DNA from: Thermoleophilaceae bacterium
GTDB taxonomy: Bacteria; Actinomycetota; Thermoleophilia; Solirubrobacterales; Thermoleophilaceae
DNA length: 9,070 bases
Direction of reading: 5' to 3'
Assembly: GCA_013695885.1 (NCBI GenBank)
Contig: JACCZP010000016.1
Location: 1 to 9,070, forward strand
Positions 1-6,719 of the stretch are shown one piece after another (the first letter of the stretch is position 1; every line of letters starts with the position of its first letter). A program made the position numbers and the translations under genes. Under the pieces are notes generated by a model. It saw only the letters and a program-made list of their open reading frames with translations. It ran no database searches and was not told where the DNA came from.

Positions 1-232
1 CGCCCGCCGCCAGCGCCGCCGCCCGGGCCGCTCGCAGCGGGTTGCGCCGGTCGAGGCCGGCCACCTCGAGGGTGTGAAGCTCGTAGCCGGCGCGGGGCAC
101 GAGCTCCGCCTCGGCGCGCTCGCCGCCGATCCACTCGACGTCTGCGCCCCTAGCTCGCAGCGCGTCGGCCACCGCGAGGGCCGGCACCACGTGGCCGGCG
201 GTCCCGCCCGCCGCGACCATCACGCGGGTCAC
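1..232 (-). CDS. murG: MurG, UDP-GlcNAc:lipid I GlcNAc transferase (N-terminal part, 3' end outside window)
   Basis: MurG is the membrane-associated GT-B glycosyltransferase that adds GlcNAc from UDP-GlcNAc to lipid I on the cytoplasmic face, giving lipid II. About 77 N-terminal residues are visible. They begin MTRVMVAAGGTAGHVVPALA, which matches the family's first glycine-rich loop (usually GGTGGH...PA.A, here with Ala at the fourth position, residues 9-14). A beta-strand/helix pattern follows, with VEWIGG near residue 35 and a GYELHTLEVAGLDR stretch resembling the conserved region after the second strand. I chose GTG at 232. GTG at 223 and ATG at 220 are in frame and cannot be excluded, and no good Shine-Dalgarno is visible for any of them. 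The start lies inside the ftsW reading frame, so the two genes overlap by 83 bp, which suggests translational coupling. The rest of the protein lies beyond the left edge. Identification is secure from the motif plus position directly after ftsW. Confidence 0.93.
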   Translation of the reverse strand, partial: MTRVMVAAGGTAGHVVPALAVADALRARGADVEWIGGERAEAELVPRAGYELHTLEVAGLDRRNPLRAARAAALAAG

Positions 233-1541
233 GGGCCGCCGCACGTCTCGACGCGGTCTGCGCCCGCTTGGCCGAGCCCGCGCCCGCAGGCGCCCGTCTC
301 GGAGCGGTCCGCCCCAGCCGGGCCGGGATCGTGCCTCCGCTGGCAACGTCGAGGAGGATGCCCATGGCGGCCAGGAGCACCACCATGTTCGAGTTCCCGA
401 AGGAGATGAACGGGAGCGGCACGCCGGTGAGTGGCGCGAGGCCCATGACCGCGAACAGGTTGAGCACGGCCTGACAGAGCACGAGTGACGTGATGCCCGC
501 GGCCACGAGCGCCCCGTAGGCGTCGCGCGCTCCTTTCGCGGCCCGCAGGCCCGCGTAGGCCACCAGCGCGTAGAGCGCCACGACCGCGAGGATGCCGAGC
601 GCGCCCATCTCCTCCCCGACGATGGCGAGGATCATGTCGGTGTGGGCCTCGGGCAGGTAGAAGATCTTCTGTACGGACTCGCCGAGGCCGTTGCCCAGCA
701 GCCCTCCGGAGCCGATCGCGATCATCGCCTGCACGGACTGGAAGCCGGAGCCGGCGGCGTCCGCCCACGGGTCGACGAACGCGGTCAGCCGCTCGCGGCG
801 GTAGGGCTCGACCCAGGCGACCACGAACGCGAGCGCCGAGAGGGCGCCCGCGATGGCTCCGAGGTGGCCGATCCGTGCGCCCGCCGCCACCATCAGCGAC
901 CCGATCGACAGGCAGACGACGATCGCCGTCCCCATGTCGGGCTGCCCGAGCAGCAGCACGCACGCCGCGCCGACGACGAGCAGCAGGGGCTTGCAGAGGC
1001 CCGAGAACGTGCGCAGTCCTCGCGGTCGCGACGCCAGCAGCCGCGCGGCGTAGAGCACGAGGGCGACCTTGAGTATCTCCGAGGGCTGGAAGCGCACCGG
1101 CCCGGCTCCGAGCCACCGCGACGCGCCGTTCACCTCCAACCCCACTCCGGGCACGAGCACGAGCGCGGTGAGCGCGAAGCCGACCAGGACGAGCAGGGGC
1201 GTGAACCGGAGCGCGACGCGCAGGCCCCCGCGGGAGAGCGCGTGGAGCGCGAGGAGGCCCACCGCCCCGTACAGCGCGTAGCGCTTGAGGAAGTAGGAGG
1301 GGTCGCCCGTGCCGGCGAGCAGGGACTCCGCGGAGGAGGCCGAGTAGACCATCACGGCGCCTACGGCCAGCAGGCACAGCGTCGCCGTGTAGAGGATCGA
1401 GTACTCGAGCGGCTTGCGGGCCGCGGGAGGGAGCGCTTCTGCGCTCCGCAGCCACGCACGTCGAGGCCGCTCGGAGGGTGTGGCCGCGGCCTGAGCGGTC
1501 GACGGAGGCGCCATCGGCTCTCTCTTCGACACGCGGGGCAC
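150..1541 (-). CDS. ftsW: FtsW, septal lipid II polymerase (SEDS glycosyltransferase)
   Basis: FtsW is the SEDS-family peptidoglycan glycosyltransferase that polymerises lipid II at the division septum in partnership with FtsI. The product is 463 residues. A cytoplasmic N-terminus of about 45 residues, rich in Pro, Ala and Arg, precedes about ten hydrophobic segments between residues 48 and 400. SEDS hallmarks are visible: NGASRWLG (138-145), FQPSEILK (151-158), QPDMGTA (200-206), RRERLTAFVDPW (248-259), LPEAHTDMI (296-304) containing the presumed catalytic Asp302, GEEMG (309-313), and GVPLPFISFGNSN (373-385). The last motif is atypical, since the usual form is close to PFISYGGSS. A basic Arg/Ala tail of about 60 residues ends inside murG. 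FtsW rather than RodA is chosen because of its place between murD and murG. The start is GTG 1541, 3 bp after the murD stop. ATG 1514 is a credible alternative, with a GAGAG five bases upstream, and would remove nine residues. Confidence 0.95.
   Translation of the reverse strand: MPRVSKREPMAPPSTAQAAATPSERPRRAWLRSAEALPPAARKPLEYSILYTATLCLLAVGAVMVYSASSAESLLAGTGDPSYFLKRYALYGAVGLLALHALSRGGLRVALRFTPLLVLVGFALTALVLVPGVGLEVNGASRWLGAGPVRFQPSEILKVALVLYAARLLASRPRGLRTFSGLCKPLLLVVGAACVLLLGQPDMGTAIVVCLSIGSLMVAAGARIGHLGAIAGALSALAFVVAWVEPYRRERLTAFVDPWADAAGSGFQSVQAMIAIGSGGLLGNGLGESVQKIFYLPEAHTDMILAIVGEEMGALGILAVVALYALVAYAGLRAAKGARDAYGALVAAGITSLVLCQAVLNLFAVMGLAPLTGVPLPFISFGNSNMVVLLAAMGILLDVASGGTIPARLGRTAPRRAPAGAGSAKRAQTASRRAAARDPRDGRGGRDRRPRGAGPRGGRRAAS
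1520..1524 (-). promoter_or_regulatory. Possible Shine-Dalgarno for an internal ftsW start at ATG 1514
   Basis: On the minus strand GAGAG lies five bases before ATG 1514, inside the first codons of the longer ftsW reading frame. Neither GTG 1541 nor GTG 1532 has a comparable purine-rich stretch, so this site favours the shorter FtsW N-terminus. The match to AGGAGG is only partial. The choice does not affect the conserved domain, which starts near residue 48. Confidence 0.35.
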
Positions 1542-1544
1542 AGA

Positions 1545-2867
1545 TCATGCCGGCGCGGCGCCTTCGCGATCGCCGGTCGCGAGGCGACGGAAGTGGGCGC
1601 CGCGCTCCTCGAAGCTCGCGTACTGGTCGAAGGAGGCACAAGCCGGTGAGAGGAGCACGACCTCGCCGCTGCGCGCCGCGGTGGAGGCCGCGCTCAGCGC
1701 CCGCTCGAGGTCGCCGCAGCGCTCGAGCGGCGCGGTGCCGTCCAGGTCCTCGGCGAGGCGCTCGGCGGCCTCGCCGATCAGGTACGCCGCCCGGCAGCGT
1801 GAGGCCACCGGCTCACGCAGGGTCTCGAAGCCGCCGCCCTTCAGCGACCCGCCGAGGATGACGTGCACCCCGCCGGGAAAGGCGCCGATGCCCACCCGGG
1901 CGGAGTCGGGGTTCGTGGCCTTCGAGTCGTTGACGTAGAGGACGCCGTCGCGGCGGGCCACCTCCTCCAGGCGGTGCGGGACACCCGCGATCGTCGACAG
2001 CGCCTCCCGGACGGCCTCGGGGTCGACGCCGCGGGCGAGGGCCGCCGCCGCGGCCGCCATCGCGTTCTCGAGGTTGTGGTCGCCCCGCAGGCGCACCTTC
2101 TCGGCGGCCATCAGCGCGGCCCCCTTCCACTCGAGGCGCCCGTCGTGAAGCGTCAGGTCGGCGTCCCGGCCGCCGAAGGTCACGCGCCGGGCCGCGCCGG
2201 GGATCTCCAGCGCGCGGGGGGCGACGGCCACGTCGCCGGCCTCCTGGCGCGCGAACACCCGCATCTTCGCCGCGCGATAGGCCTCGAGCGTGCCGTGGCG
2301 GTCCAGGTGGTCGGGCGTCACGTTGAGCAGCACGGCGCACTCGGGCGCGAAGCGGTCGGCGTCCTCGAGCTGGAAGGAGGACGCTTCGCAGACCACCACG
2401 GCGTCCGGCTCGATCCGCCCGACGAGCGAGGCCAGGGCGGTGCCAACGTTCCCCGCCACCCGTACGCCTACGCCCGCGGTCCGGTGGATGGCTCCCAGCA
2501 GCTCGACCGTGGTGGTCTTGCCGTTCGTGCCGGTCACCGCCACGAAGTCGTTGGGGATCAGCCTCCACGCGATCTCGAGCTCGCCGACCACGGGAACCCC
2601 GCGCTGCCGGGCGGCGTGCACGACCGGAGCGCTCGACGAGACCCCCGGGCTCTTCACCACCGTCCGCGCCCGGGCGAGGAGCTCGAGGCCGCTGGCGTTC
2701 AGCCGCAGGTCCACCCCGTCGAGCTGCTCGGCCCCGGGCGGCGCCCCGGTGTCGGCGCCCAGCACCTCCCCGTGCGGGACCAGCGCGCGGGCGACCGCAG
2801 CGCCCGACCGGGCGAGACCCACCACGAGGTAGGGGCCGCCCGGAAGCGGCGGGCGCGCCCGGCTCAC
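1545..2867 (-). CDS. murD: MurD, UDP-MurNAc-L-alanine:D-glutamate ligase
   Basis: MurD is the cytoplasmic Mur ligase that adds D-glutamate to UDP-MurNAc-L-Ala with ATP hydrolysis. The product is 440 residues, normal for the family. Domain 1 is a Rossmann-like UDP-binding fold beginning YLVVGLARSG (13-22), with VKSPGV at 71-76. Domain 2 carries the ATP P-loop GTNGKTTT (113-120), EASSFQLE (161-168), NVTPDHLDRHG (182-192) and YRAAK with the likely carbamylated Lys201. HNLEN (264-268) leads into domain 3, which has PHRLE (298-302), NDSKATN (313-319), ILGG (337-340) and LSPACASFDQY (406-416). The ligase is MurD rather than MurC, E or F because of this SSFQLE/PHRLE/NDSKATN set. The frame stays open far upstream into mraY, but GTG 2867 is the start. 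It overlaps the mraY stop as GTGA and gives the expected N-terminus. No clear Shine-Dalgarno precedes it, which fits translational coupling to mraY. The gene ends 3 bp before ftsW. Confidence 0.97.
   Translation of the reverse strand: MSRARPPLPGGPYLVVGLARSGAAVARALVPHGEVLGADTGAPPGAEQLDGVDLRLNASGLELLARARTVVKSPGVSSSAPVVHAARQRGVPVVGELEIAWRLIPNDFVAVTGTNGKTTTVELLGAIHRTAGVGVRVAGNVGTALASLVGRIEPDAVVVCEASSFQLEDADRFAPECAVLLNVTPDHLDRHGTLEAYRAAKMRVFARQEAGDVAVAPRALEIPGAARRVTFGGRDADLTLHDGRLEWKGAALMAAEKVRLRGDHNLENAMAAAAAALARGVDPEAVREALSTIAGVPHRLEEVARRDGVLYVNDSKATNPDSARVGIGAFPGGVHVILGGSLKGGGFETLREPVASRCRAAYLIGEAAERLAEDLDGTAPLERCGDLERALSAASTAARSGEVVLLSPACASFDQYASFEERGAHFRRLATGDREGAAPA
2864..2867 (-). promoter_or_regulatory. 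GTGA start/stop overlap, mraY to murD
   Basis: The minus strand reads GTGA: GTG is the murD start and TGA the mraY stop, with two bases shared. No recognisable Shine-Dalgarno stands in front. This is the standard arrangement for termination-reinitiation coupling, so MurD output probably follows MraY translation. Confidence 0.75.
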
Positions 2868-3841
2868 TGCGTGGACTGCTGAAACAGCGTGAACCCGATG
2901 GCCGCGAAGATGGCGGCGACGATCCAGAAGCGCAGGATGATCTTGGTCTCCGACCACGCCATCAGCTCGAAGTGGTGGTGGACCGGCGCCATGAGGAACA
3001 CCCGGCGGCGAAAGCGCTGGAAGGAGACCACCTGGATCAGGACCGACAGCGCCTCGATCACGAAGATGCCGCCGATCACGATGAGCAGGAGCTCGGTCTT
3101 GGTCATCACGGCCAGCGCCGCGACGGCTCCGCCCAGCCCGAGCGAACCCGTGTCGCCCATGAAGATCGCGGCGGGGAACGAGTTGAACCAGAGGAACCCG
3201 ACGCAGCCGCCCACGAGGCACGCGGAGATCAGCGGCAGGCCGGTCTCCTCGTAGGAGACGAACGTGATGGCCGTGTAGGTCATCAGCACGATGGCCGCGC
3301 AACCGGCGGCCAGCCCGTCGAGGCCGTCGGTGAGATTCACGCCGTTGCTCGCCCCGGCGAGCACGAAGAAGATGAGGATCGGATAGATCCAGGTGGGGAT
3401 CGTGATCGAGGCGTCGACGATCCACAGGTCGAGCTGGCGGCTGTTCTCCGCGAACTGGGTGGCCGCCACCCACAGGGCGACCGAGATCGCGAGCTGCATG
3501 ACGATCTTCGCCCGCGCCGAGACCCCCAGGGAGCGCTTCTTCGAGATCTTCGTCCAGTCGTCGACGAAGCCGAGCGCCGCGCTCGCCACGGCCGTGCCGA
3601 ACACCGCCAGCGACGCGGGATCGCGGTAGTCGGCGAGAATCAGGAACGGGACGGCGACCGCCCCGAAGATCAGCAGCCCGCCCATGGTCGGCGTGCCGGC
3701 CTTGACGGCGTGGCCCTCGGGTCCCTCCTCGCGGATCTGCTGACCGAACTGGTTGCGGCGCAGGAAGTCGATGAACCTCGGCCCGAGGAACATGGCGATG
3801 AGGAGCGAGGCCATCGCCCCGATGAGGGTCTCCCCGAGCAC
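2864..3841 (-). CDS. mraY: MraY, phospho-MurNAc-pentapeptide translocase (lipid I synthase)
   Basis: MraY is the polytopic membrane enzyme that transfers phospho-MurNAc-pentapeptide from UDP to undecaprenyl phosphate, making lipid I, the first membrane-bound step. The product is 325 residues, slightly shorter than the E. coli enzyme and normal for Gram-positive types. About ten hydrophobic segments are evident. Family motifs appear in order: GHAVKAGTPTMGG (43-55), FVDDWTK (92-98) with the Asp94-Asp95 pair, NGVNLTDGLDGLAAG (166-180), FMGDTGSLGLG (227-237), and APVHHHFE (285-292) with the His288-290 triad of the active site. The start is GTG 3841, 6 bp after the murF stop. It gives a first membrane helix immediately, as is usual. 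No strong Shine-Dalgarno is visible. The stop overlaps the murD start. Confusion with the related WecA or Rfe enzymes is excluded by the HHH motif and the gene context. Confidence 0.98.
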   Translation of the reverse strand: MLGETLIGAMASLLIAMFLGPRFIDFLRRNQFGQQIREEGPEGHAVKAGTPTMGGLLIFGAVAVPFLILADYRDPASLAVFGTAVASAALGFVDDWTKISKKRSLGVSARAKIVMQLAISVALWVAATQFAENSRQLDLWIVDASITIPTWIYPILIFFVLAGASNGVNLTDGLDGLAAGCAAIVLMTYTAITFVSYEETGLPLISACLVGGCVGFLWFNSFPAAIFMGDTGSLGLGGAVAALAVMTKTELLLIVIGGIFVIEALSVLIQVVSFQRFRRRVFLMAPVHHHFELMAWSETKIILRFWIVAAIFAAIGFTLFQQSTQ

Positions 3842-3847
3842 GAGTCG

Positions 3848-5233
3848 CTACGACAGGATCCGCTCGAGCCCCGCCGAGCGCGAGCCCTTCACGAGCACCC
3901 GGTCGCCCGGCGCGGCCAGCTCCTCCAGCAGCGCGCCGGCCTCCTCCGGATCCTGCACGGAGTGGCGCTCGCCGTGGAATCCCTCCGCGTAGGGGAGCGC
4001 CTCCTCCCCCACGGTCACCACCATGTCGATCTCGAGCTCGGCGGCCCGCTCCCCCACCTCCCGGTGGTAGCGCTCGGCGTCAGGGCCGAGCTCGGCCATG
4101 ACCCCGAGCACCGCTATCCGTCGGCCCGCGGGGGTGGCCGCGAGGTGCTCGAGGGCGGCGCGCATCGACATCGGGTTGGCGTTGTAGCAGTCGTTGATCA
4201 CCGTGACGCCGCCGGCGAGCTCCACCTCCTGGCCGCGCATGGCCGAGAACTCGACGTCCACGCGGCCCTCCGGGCGCACCTCCAGGGCAAGCGCCGCGGC
4301 CACCGCCGCGAGCGTGTTCAACACGTTGTGGGGCTGGGCGTAGGGCAGCTCGAGCTGGATGCGATCTCCGGCGGCCGCGATCTCCGCGCGCCCGTCGCGG
4401 TCGAGGCCGAGGAGCTCGACGTCGCCGCCCGGTCCGAAGGAGACGGTCTCGAGGTCGGCGCGCAGGTGCTCGGCCAGCAGGCGCTCTCCGGCCGGGACCA
4501 CGCACTTCGCGCCCGCGGGCAGGTCGCGGATGAGCTCGGCCTTGGCCGCCGCCACCCGCTCGACGGTGCCGAGCAGCTCGAGGTGCACCGGTCCAACGTT
4601 CACTATCACCCCGACCTGCGGCTCGGCGATGCGTGCCAGCTCGGCGATCTGGCCCTCCCCCCGCATGGCCATCTCGAGCACGAGGACCTCGGTCCCACGC
4701 TCCGCCTCGAGCAACGACAGCGGCATGCCGACCTCGGTGTTCAGGTTCTCGCGGTTGGCGTGCGTGCGGCGCTGGGGCCGCAAGAGGGCGGTGAGGATGT
4801 CCTTGGTCGAGGTCTTCCCGGTGGAGCCGGTCACGCCGACCGCGGGGCAGCCGAGCTCGCGGCGCCAGGCGCGGGCGAGGCTCGCAAGGGCGGCGAGCGG
4901 GTCAGGGGCGGCGATGACGACGGGGTCGGGCTCGCCGGCGGGTGGGGTGGCGCCCGGGCGGGTGGCGGCTCCAGGGCGCGTCGGCGCCCCGGGCTCAGTG
5001 GCCTCCTCCGCGTGCGCGGGGCCCACCAGCACCCCCCACGCCCCCTGCGCCAGCGCCGCGGGCGCGAACGCCCCGCCGTCGGCGCGCTCGCCGGGAAGGC
5101 CGACGAAGAGATCGCCCGGTCCCGCGGCTCGCGAGTCCACCACCGCGCGGCGCGGGCCGTGAGCGTCGGCGGAACCAGCAACCAGCCGTCCCCCGGCGGC
5201 CTCGGCCACCCACTTCGCCGGGAGGTCGATCAC
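3848..5233 (-). CDS. murF: MurF, UDP-MurNAc-tripeptide:D-alanyl-D-alanine ligase
   Basis: MurF is the last cytoplasmic Mur ligase. It adds the D-Ala-D-Ala dipeptide to UDP-MurNAc-tripeptide using ATP. The product is 461 residues. The N-terminal substrate domain has the DSRAAGPGDLFVGLPGERADG region (33-53). The P-loop is GSTGKTST (136-143), the Ser variant usual for MurF. ANRENLNTEVGMPLSLL (159-175) is highly diagnostic of MurF. NVGPVHLELLG (212-222), the likely carbamylated Lys231, HNVLN (302-306), NDCYNANPMSM (347-357), MAELG (379-383) and VLVKGSRS (446-453) follow. Residues about 75-104 are an extra Pro/Gly/Ala/Thr stretch between the UDP-binding domain and the ATPase domain, described separately. 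The start GTG 5233 overlaps the murE stop as GTGA, and no Shine-Dalgarno is seen. The next gene, mraY, starts 6 bp after its stop. Confidence 0.97.
   Translation of the reverse strand: MIDLPAKWVAEAAGGRLVAGSADAHGPRRAVVDSRAAGPGDLFVGLPGERADGGAFAPAALAQGAWGVLVGPAHAEEATEPGAPTRPGAATRPGATPPAGEPDPVVIAAPDPLAALASLARAWRRELGCPAVGVTGSTGKTSTKDILTALLRPQRRTHANRENLNTEVGMPLSLLEAERGTEVLVLEMAMRGEGQIAELARIAEPQVGVIVNVGPVHLELLGTVERVAAAKAELIRDLPAGAKCVVPAGERLLAEHLRADLETVSFGPGGDVELLGLDRDGRAEIAAAGDRIQLELPYAQPHNVLNTLAAVAAALALEVRPEGRVDVEFSAMRGQEVELAGGVTVINDCYNANPMSMRAALEHLAATPAGRRIAVLGVMAELGPDAERYHREVGERAAELEIDMVVTVGEEALPYAEGFHGERHSVQDPEEAGALLEELAAPGDRVLVKGSRSAGLERILS
4922..5010 (-). repeat. Low-complexity Pro/Gly/Ala/Thr insert within murF, with a tandem TRPGA repeat
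   Basis: Codons for about residues 75-104 of MurF encode a linker made almost only of Glu, Pro, Gly, Ala, Thr and Arg. TRPGA occurs twice (4949-4981) and a related PGAT follows. In most MurF proteins the strand ending in VLV (here near residue 70) passes through a short connection to the VxxPLAAL-type segment (here 106-115). This stretch therefore looks like an in-frame expansion of a surface loop. It has no stop or frameshift and does not touch the catalytic motifs. Confidence 0.7.
5230..5233 (-). promoter_or_regulatory. GTGA start/stop overlap, murE to murF
   Basis: The minus strand reads GTGA: GTG starts murF and TGA ends murE. The preceding bases are GC-rich with no Shine-Dalgarno-like purine run, so initiation of murF probably depends on ribosomes finishing murE. 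Confidence 0.75.
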
Positions 5234-6657
5234 CGCGCCGGGGCGGCGGAGCGCAGGGCGCCGCGTACCACCTCGCGGTCGTCGAAGGGCTCCTTTCGGC
5301 CCCCGGCGAGCTCCTGGCCCTGCTCGTGGCCCTTGCCGGCCACCACGACGACGTCCCCGGTGCCCGCGGTCTCGAGCGCGCGGACGATCGCCGCCCGGCG
5401 GTCGAGCTCGTGCTCGACGTCCGGGCCCGTGCCCTCGAGGATGTCGGCGAGGATGGCCTCGGGCTCCTCCGAGCGCGGGTTGTCCGAGGTGACGATCACG
5501 CGGTCGGCGAGCTCGCGCGCGACGCGACCCATGAGCGGTCGCTTGCCGCGGTCCCGGTCCCCACCGGCGCCGAACACCACGTGCAGCCGCCCGGCGGTCA
5601 CCGCGCGGGCGGCGCGGAGCACGTTGTCGAGGGAGTCCGGCGTGTGGGCGTAGTCAACGAGCACGGCGAAGTCCTGACCCTCGTCCACCGGCTCGAAGCG
5701 CCCGGGCACGCGCGGGGCGGTGGCGAGCGCGTCGCGGGCTTGGTCCGGGCTCACACCGAGGGACCGCGCCACGGCGATCGCGGCCAGGGCGTTCTGCACG
5801 TTGAACAGTCCCGGGAGGGGCATGGCCACGTCGATGGCTCCTTCCGGAGTGCGACAGGTGAAGCGCGAGCCGCCTGCGTCGAAGGCAACGTCCTCGGCGC
5901 GGTAGTCGGCCGGGGAGTGGATGGCGTAGGTGGTGGTCGCGTCGCCGGCGAGGTCCTCCGCCAGGCGCCGTCCCCACGGGTCGTCCACGTTCACCACCGA
6001 GGCTCCCGGCCCGTCGAACAGCCGCCGCTTGGCTACGAAGTAGTCCTCCATCGTGGGATGGAAGTCCAGGTGGTCCTGGGTCAGGTTCGTGAACGCTCGC
6101 ACCGCGAAGCGGATCCCCTCCGCGCGCCCGAGCGCGAGCGCGTGCGAGGAGACCTCCATCACGCACGCCTCGTCGCCCTGGTCGAGCATCCGCCGGAACA
6201 GTCGCTGAAGGTCGATGGCCTCGGGCGTGGTGCGCTCGACCGGCTCCTCGCGGCCCCCTACGACCGACGTGACCGTACCGAGCAGCCCGGTGCGCACGCC
6301 GGCCCGCTCGAGCAGCGCGCGTACGAGGAACGCCGTAGTGGTCTTGCCGTTGGTGCCCGTGATCCCGATCACGCGGAGGTCGCGCGTGGGATCGTCGAAG
6401 AAGCGGCCGGCGGCGGGTCCCATGGCCGCCCGAGCGTCAGGAACGACGACCTCGGGCACGCCGAGGCCGACCGGACGCTCGCAGACGAGCGCAACGGCGC
6501 CCCGCTCCACCGCGTCGGAGGCGAAGTCGTGTCCGTCTGCCCGGAAGCCGCGGACGCAGAAGAACAGCGATCCGGGCTCGACGCTCGCGCTCGAATAGGC
6601 GAGGCTCGTGACCTCGATCTCGGGAGCGCCGTCGTCCATGAGGTCGCGGAGGGTCAT
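5230..6657 (-). CDS. murE: MurE, UDP-MurNAc-L-Ala-D-Glu:meso-diaminopimelate ligase
   Basis: MurE adds the third residue of the stem peptide in the cytoplasm. The product is 475 residues, normal for the family. The N-terminal domain contains the YSSASVEPGSLFFCVRGF region (21-38), which binds the UDP sugar. The ATPase domain has GTNGKTTT (101-108), TTPE (143-146), EVSSHAL (168-174), NLTQDHLDFH (191-200) and the likely carbamylated Lys210. The C-terminal domain has VDYAHTPDSL (334-343), GAGGDRDRGKRP (363-374), DNPRSEEP (392-399) and GKGHE (441-445). DNPR is the signature known for meso-diaminopimelate-adding enzymes; lysine-adding MurE has a different residue in place of Arg. I therefore predict mDAP-type peptidoglycan. 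It is the only visible start in this cluster that is ATG (6657). It is preceded by a 62-bp gap without a clear Shine-Dalgarno, and ATG 6639 is a less likely alternative. The stop overlaps the murF start. Confidence 0.97.
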   Translation of the reverse strand: MTLRDLMDDGAPEIEVTSLAYSSASVEPGSLFFCVRGFRADGHDFASDAVERGAVALVCERPVGLGVPEVVVPDARAAMGPAAGRFFDDPTRDLRVIGITGTNGKTTTAFLVRALLERAGVRTGLLGTVTSVVGGREEPVERTTPEAIDLQRLFRRMLDQGDEACVMEVSSHALALGRAEGIRFAVRAFTNLTQDHLDFHPTMEDYFVAKRRLFDGPGASVVNVDDPWGRRLAEDLAGDATTTYAIHSPADYRAEDVAFDAGGSRFTCRTPEGAIDVAMPLPGLFNVQNALAAIAVARSLGVSPDQARDALATAPRVPGRFEPVDEGQDFAVLVDYAHTPDSLDNVLRAARAVTAGRLHVVFGAGGDRDRGKRPLMGRVARELADRVIVTSDNPRSEEPEAILADILEGTGPDVEHELDRRAAIVRALETAGTGDVVVVAGKGHEQGQELAGGRKEPFDDREVVRGALRSAAPAR

Positions 6658-6719
6658 GTCGGCGCGAGGCTAGTGGCGGTAGAGACGGCGACCGCCGTAG
6701 ACCAGCGGCCGGCCGCCCC
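6658..6719 (-). other. ftsI-murE intergenic gap with palindromes
   Basis: This is the only gap longer than a few bases in the cluster. Transcribed leftward, it holds a perfect 12-base palindrome (GCGGCCGGCCGC, 6705-6716). Next comes an inverted repeat in which GGCGGT (6675-6680) can pair with ACCGCC (6691-6696) across a 10-base loop; a competing pairing of CGGCG with CGCCG lies at 6686-6697. No T-run follows, so a strong intrinsic terminator is not supported. I see no -10/-35 pair and no Shine-Dalgarno. It may be a processing, pausing or attenuation element, or only GC-rich spacer. Confidence 0.45.

Noticed and set aside
2868..3473. An upstream extension of murD, giving a 642-residue protein fused to extra sequence
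   Set aside because: The extra 202 codons lie in a non-coding frame of mraY. GTG 2867 gives the normal MurD length and overlaps the mraY stop.
2972..5653. Very long plus-strand open frame (893 codons) opposite mraY, murF and part of murE
   Set aside because: It is antisense to genes with complete family motifs. Its product is a His/Arg/Glu/Gly-rich string with no domain, as expected for the reverse complement of GC-rich coding DNA.
6675..6716. Intrinsic terminator between ftsI and murE
   Set aside because: Hairpins can be drawn, but no U-tract follows in the transcribed direction, and the downstream genes continue the same pathway.
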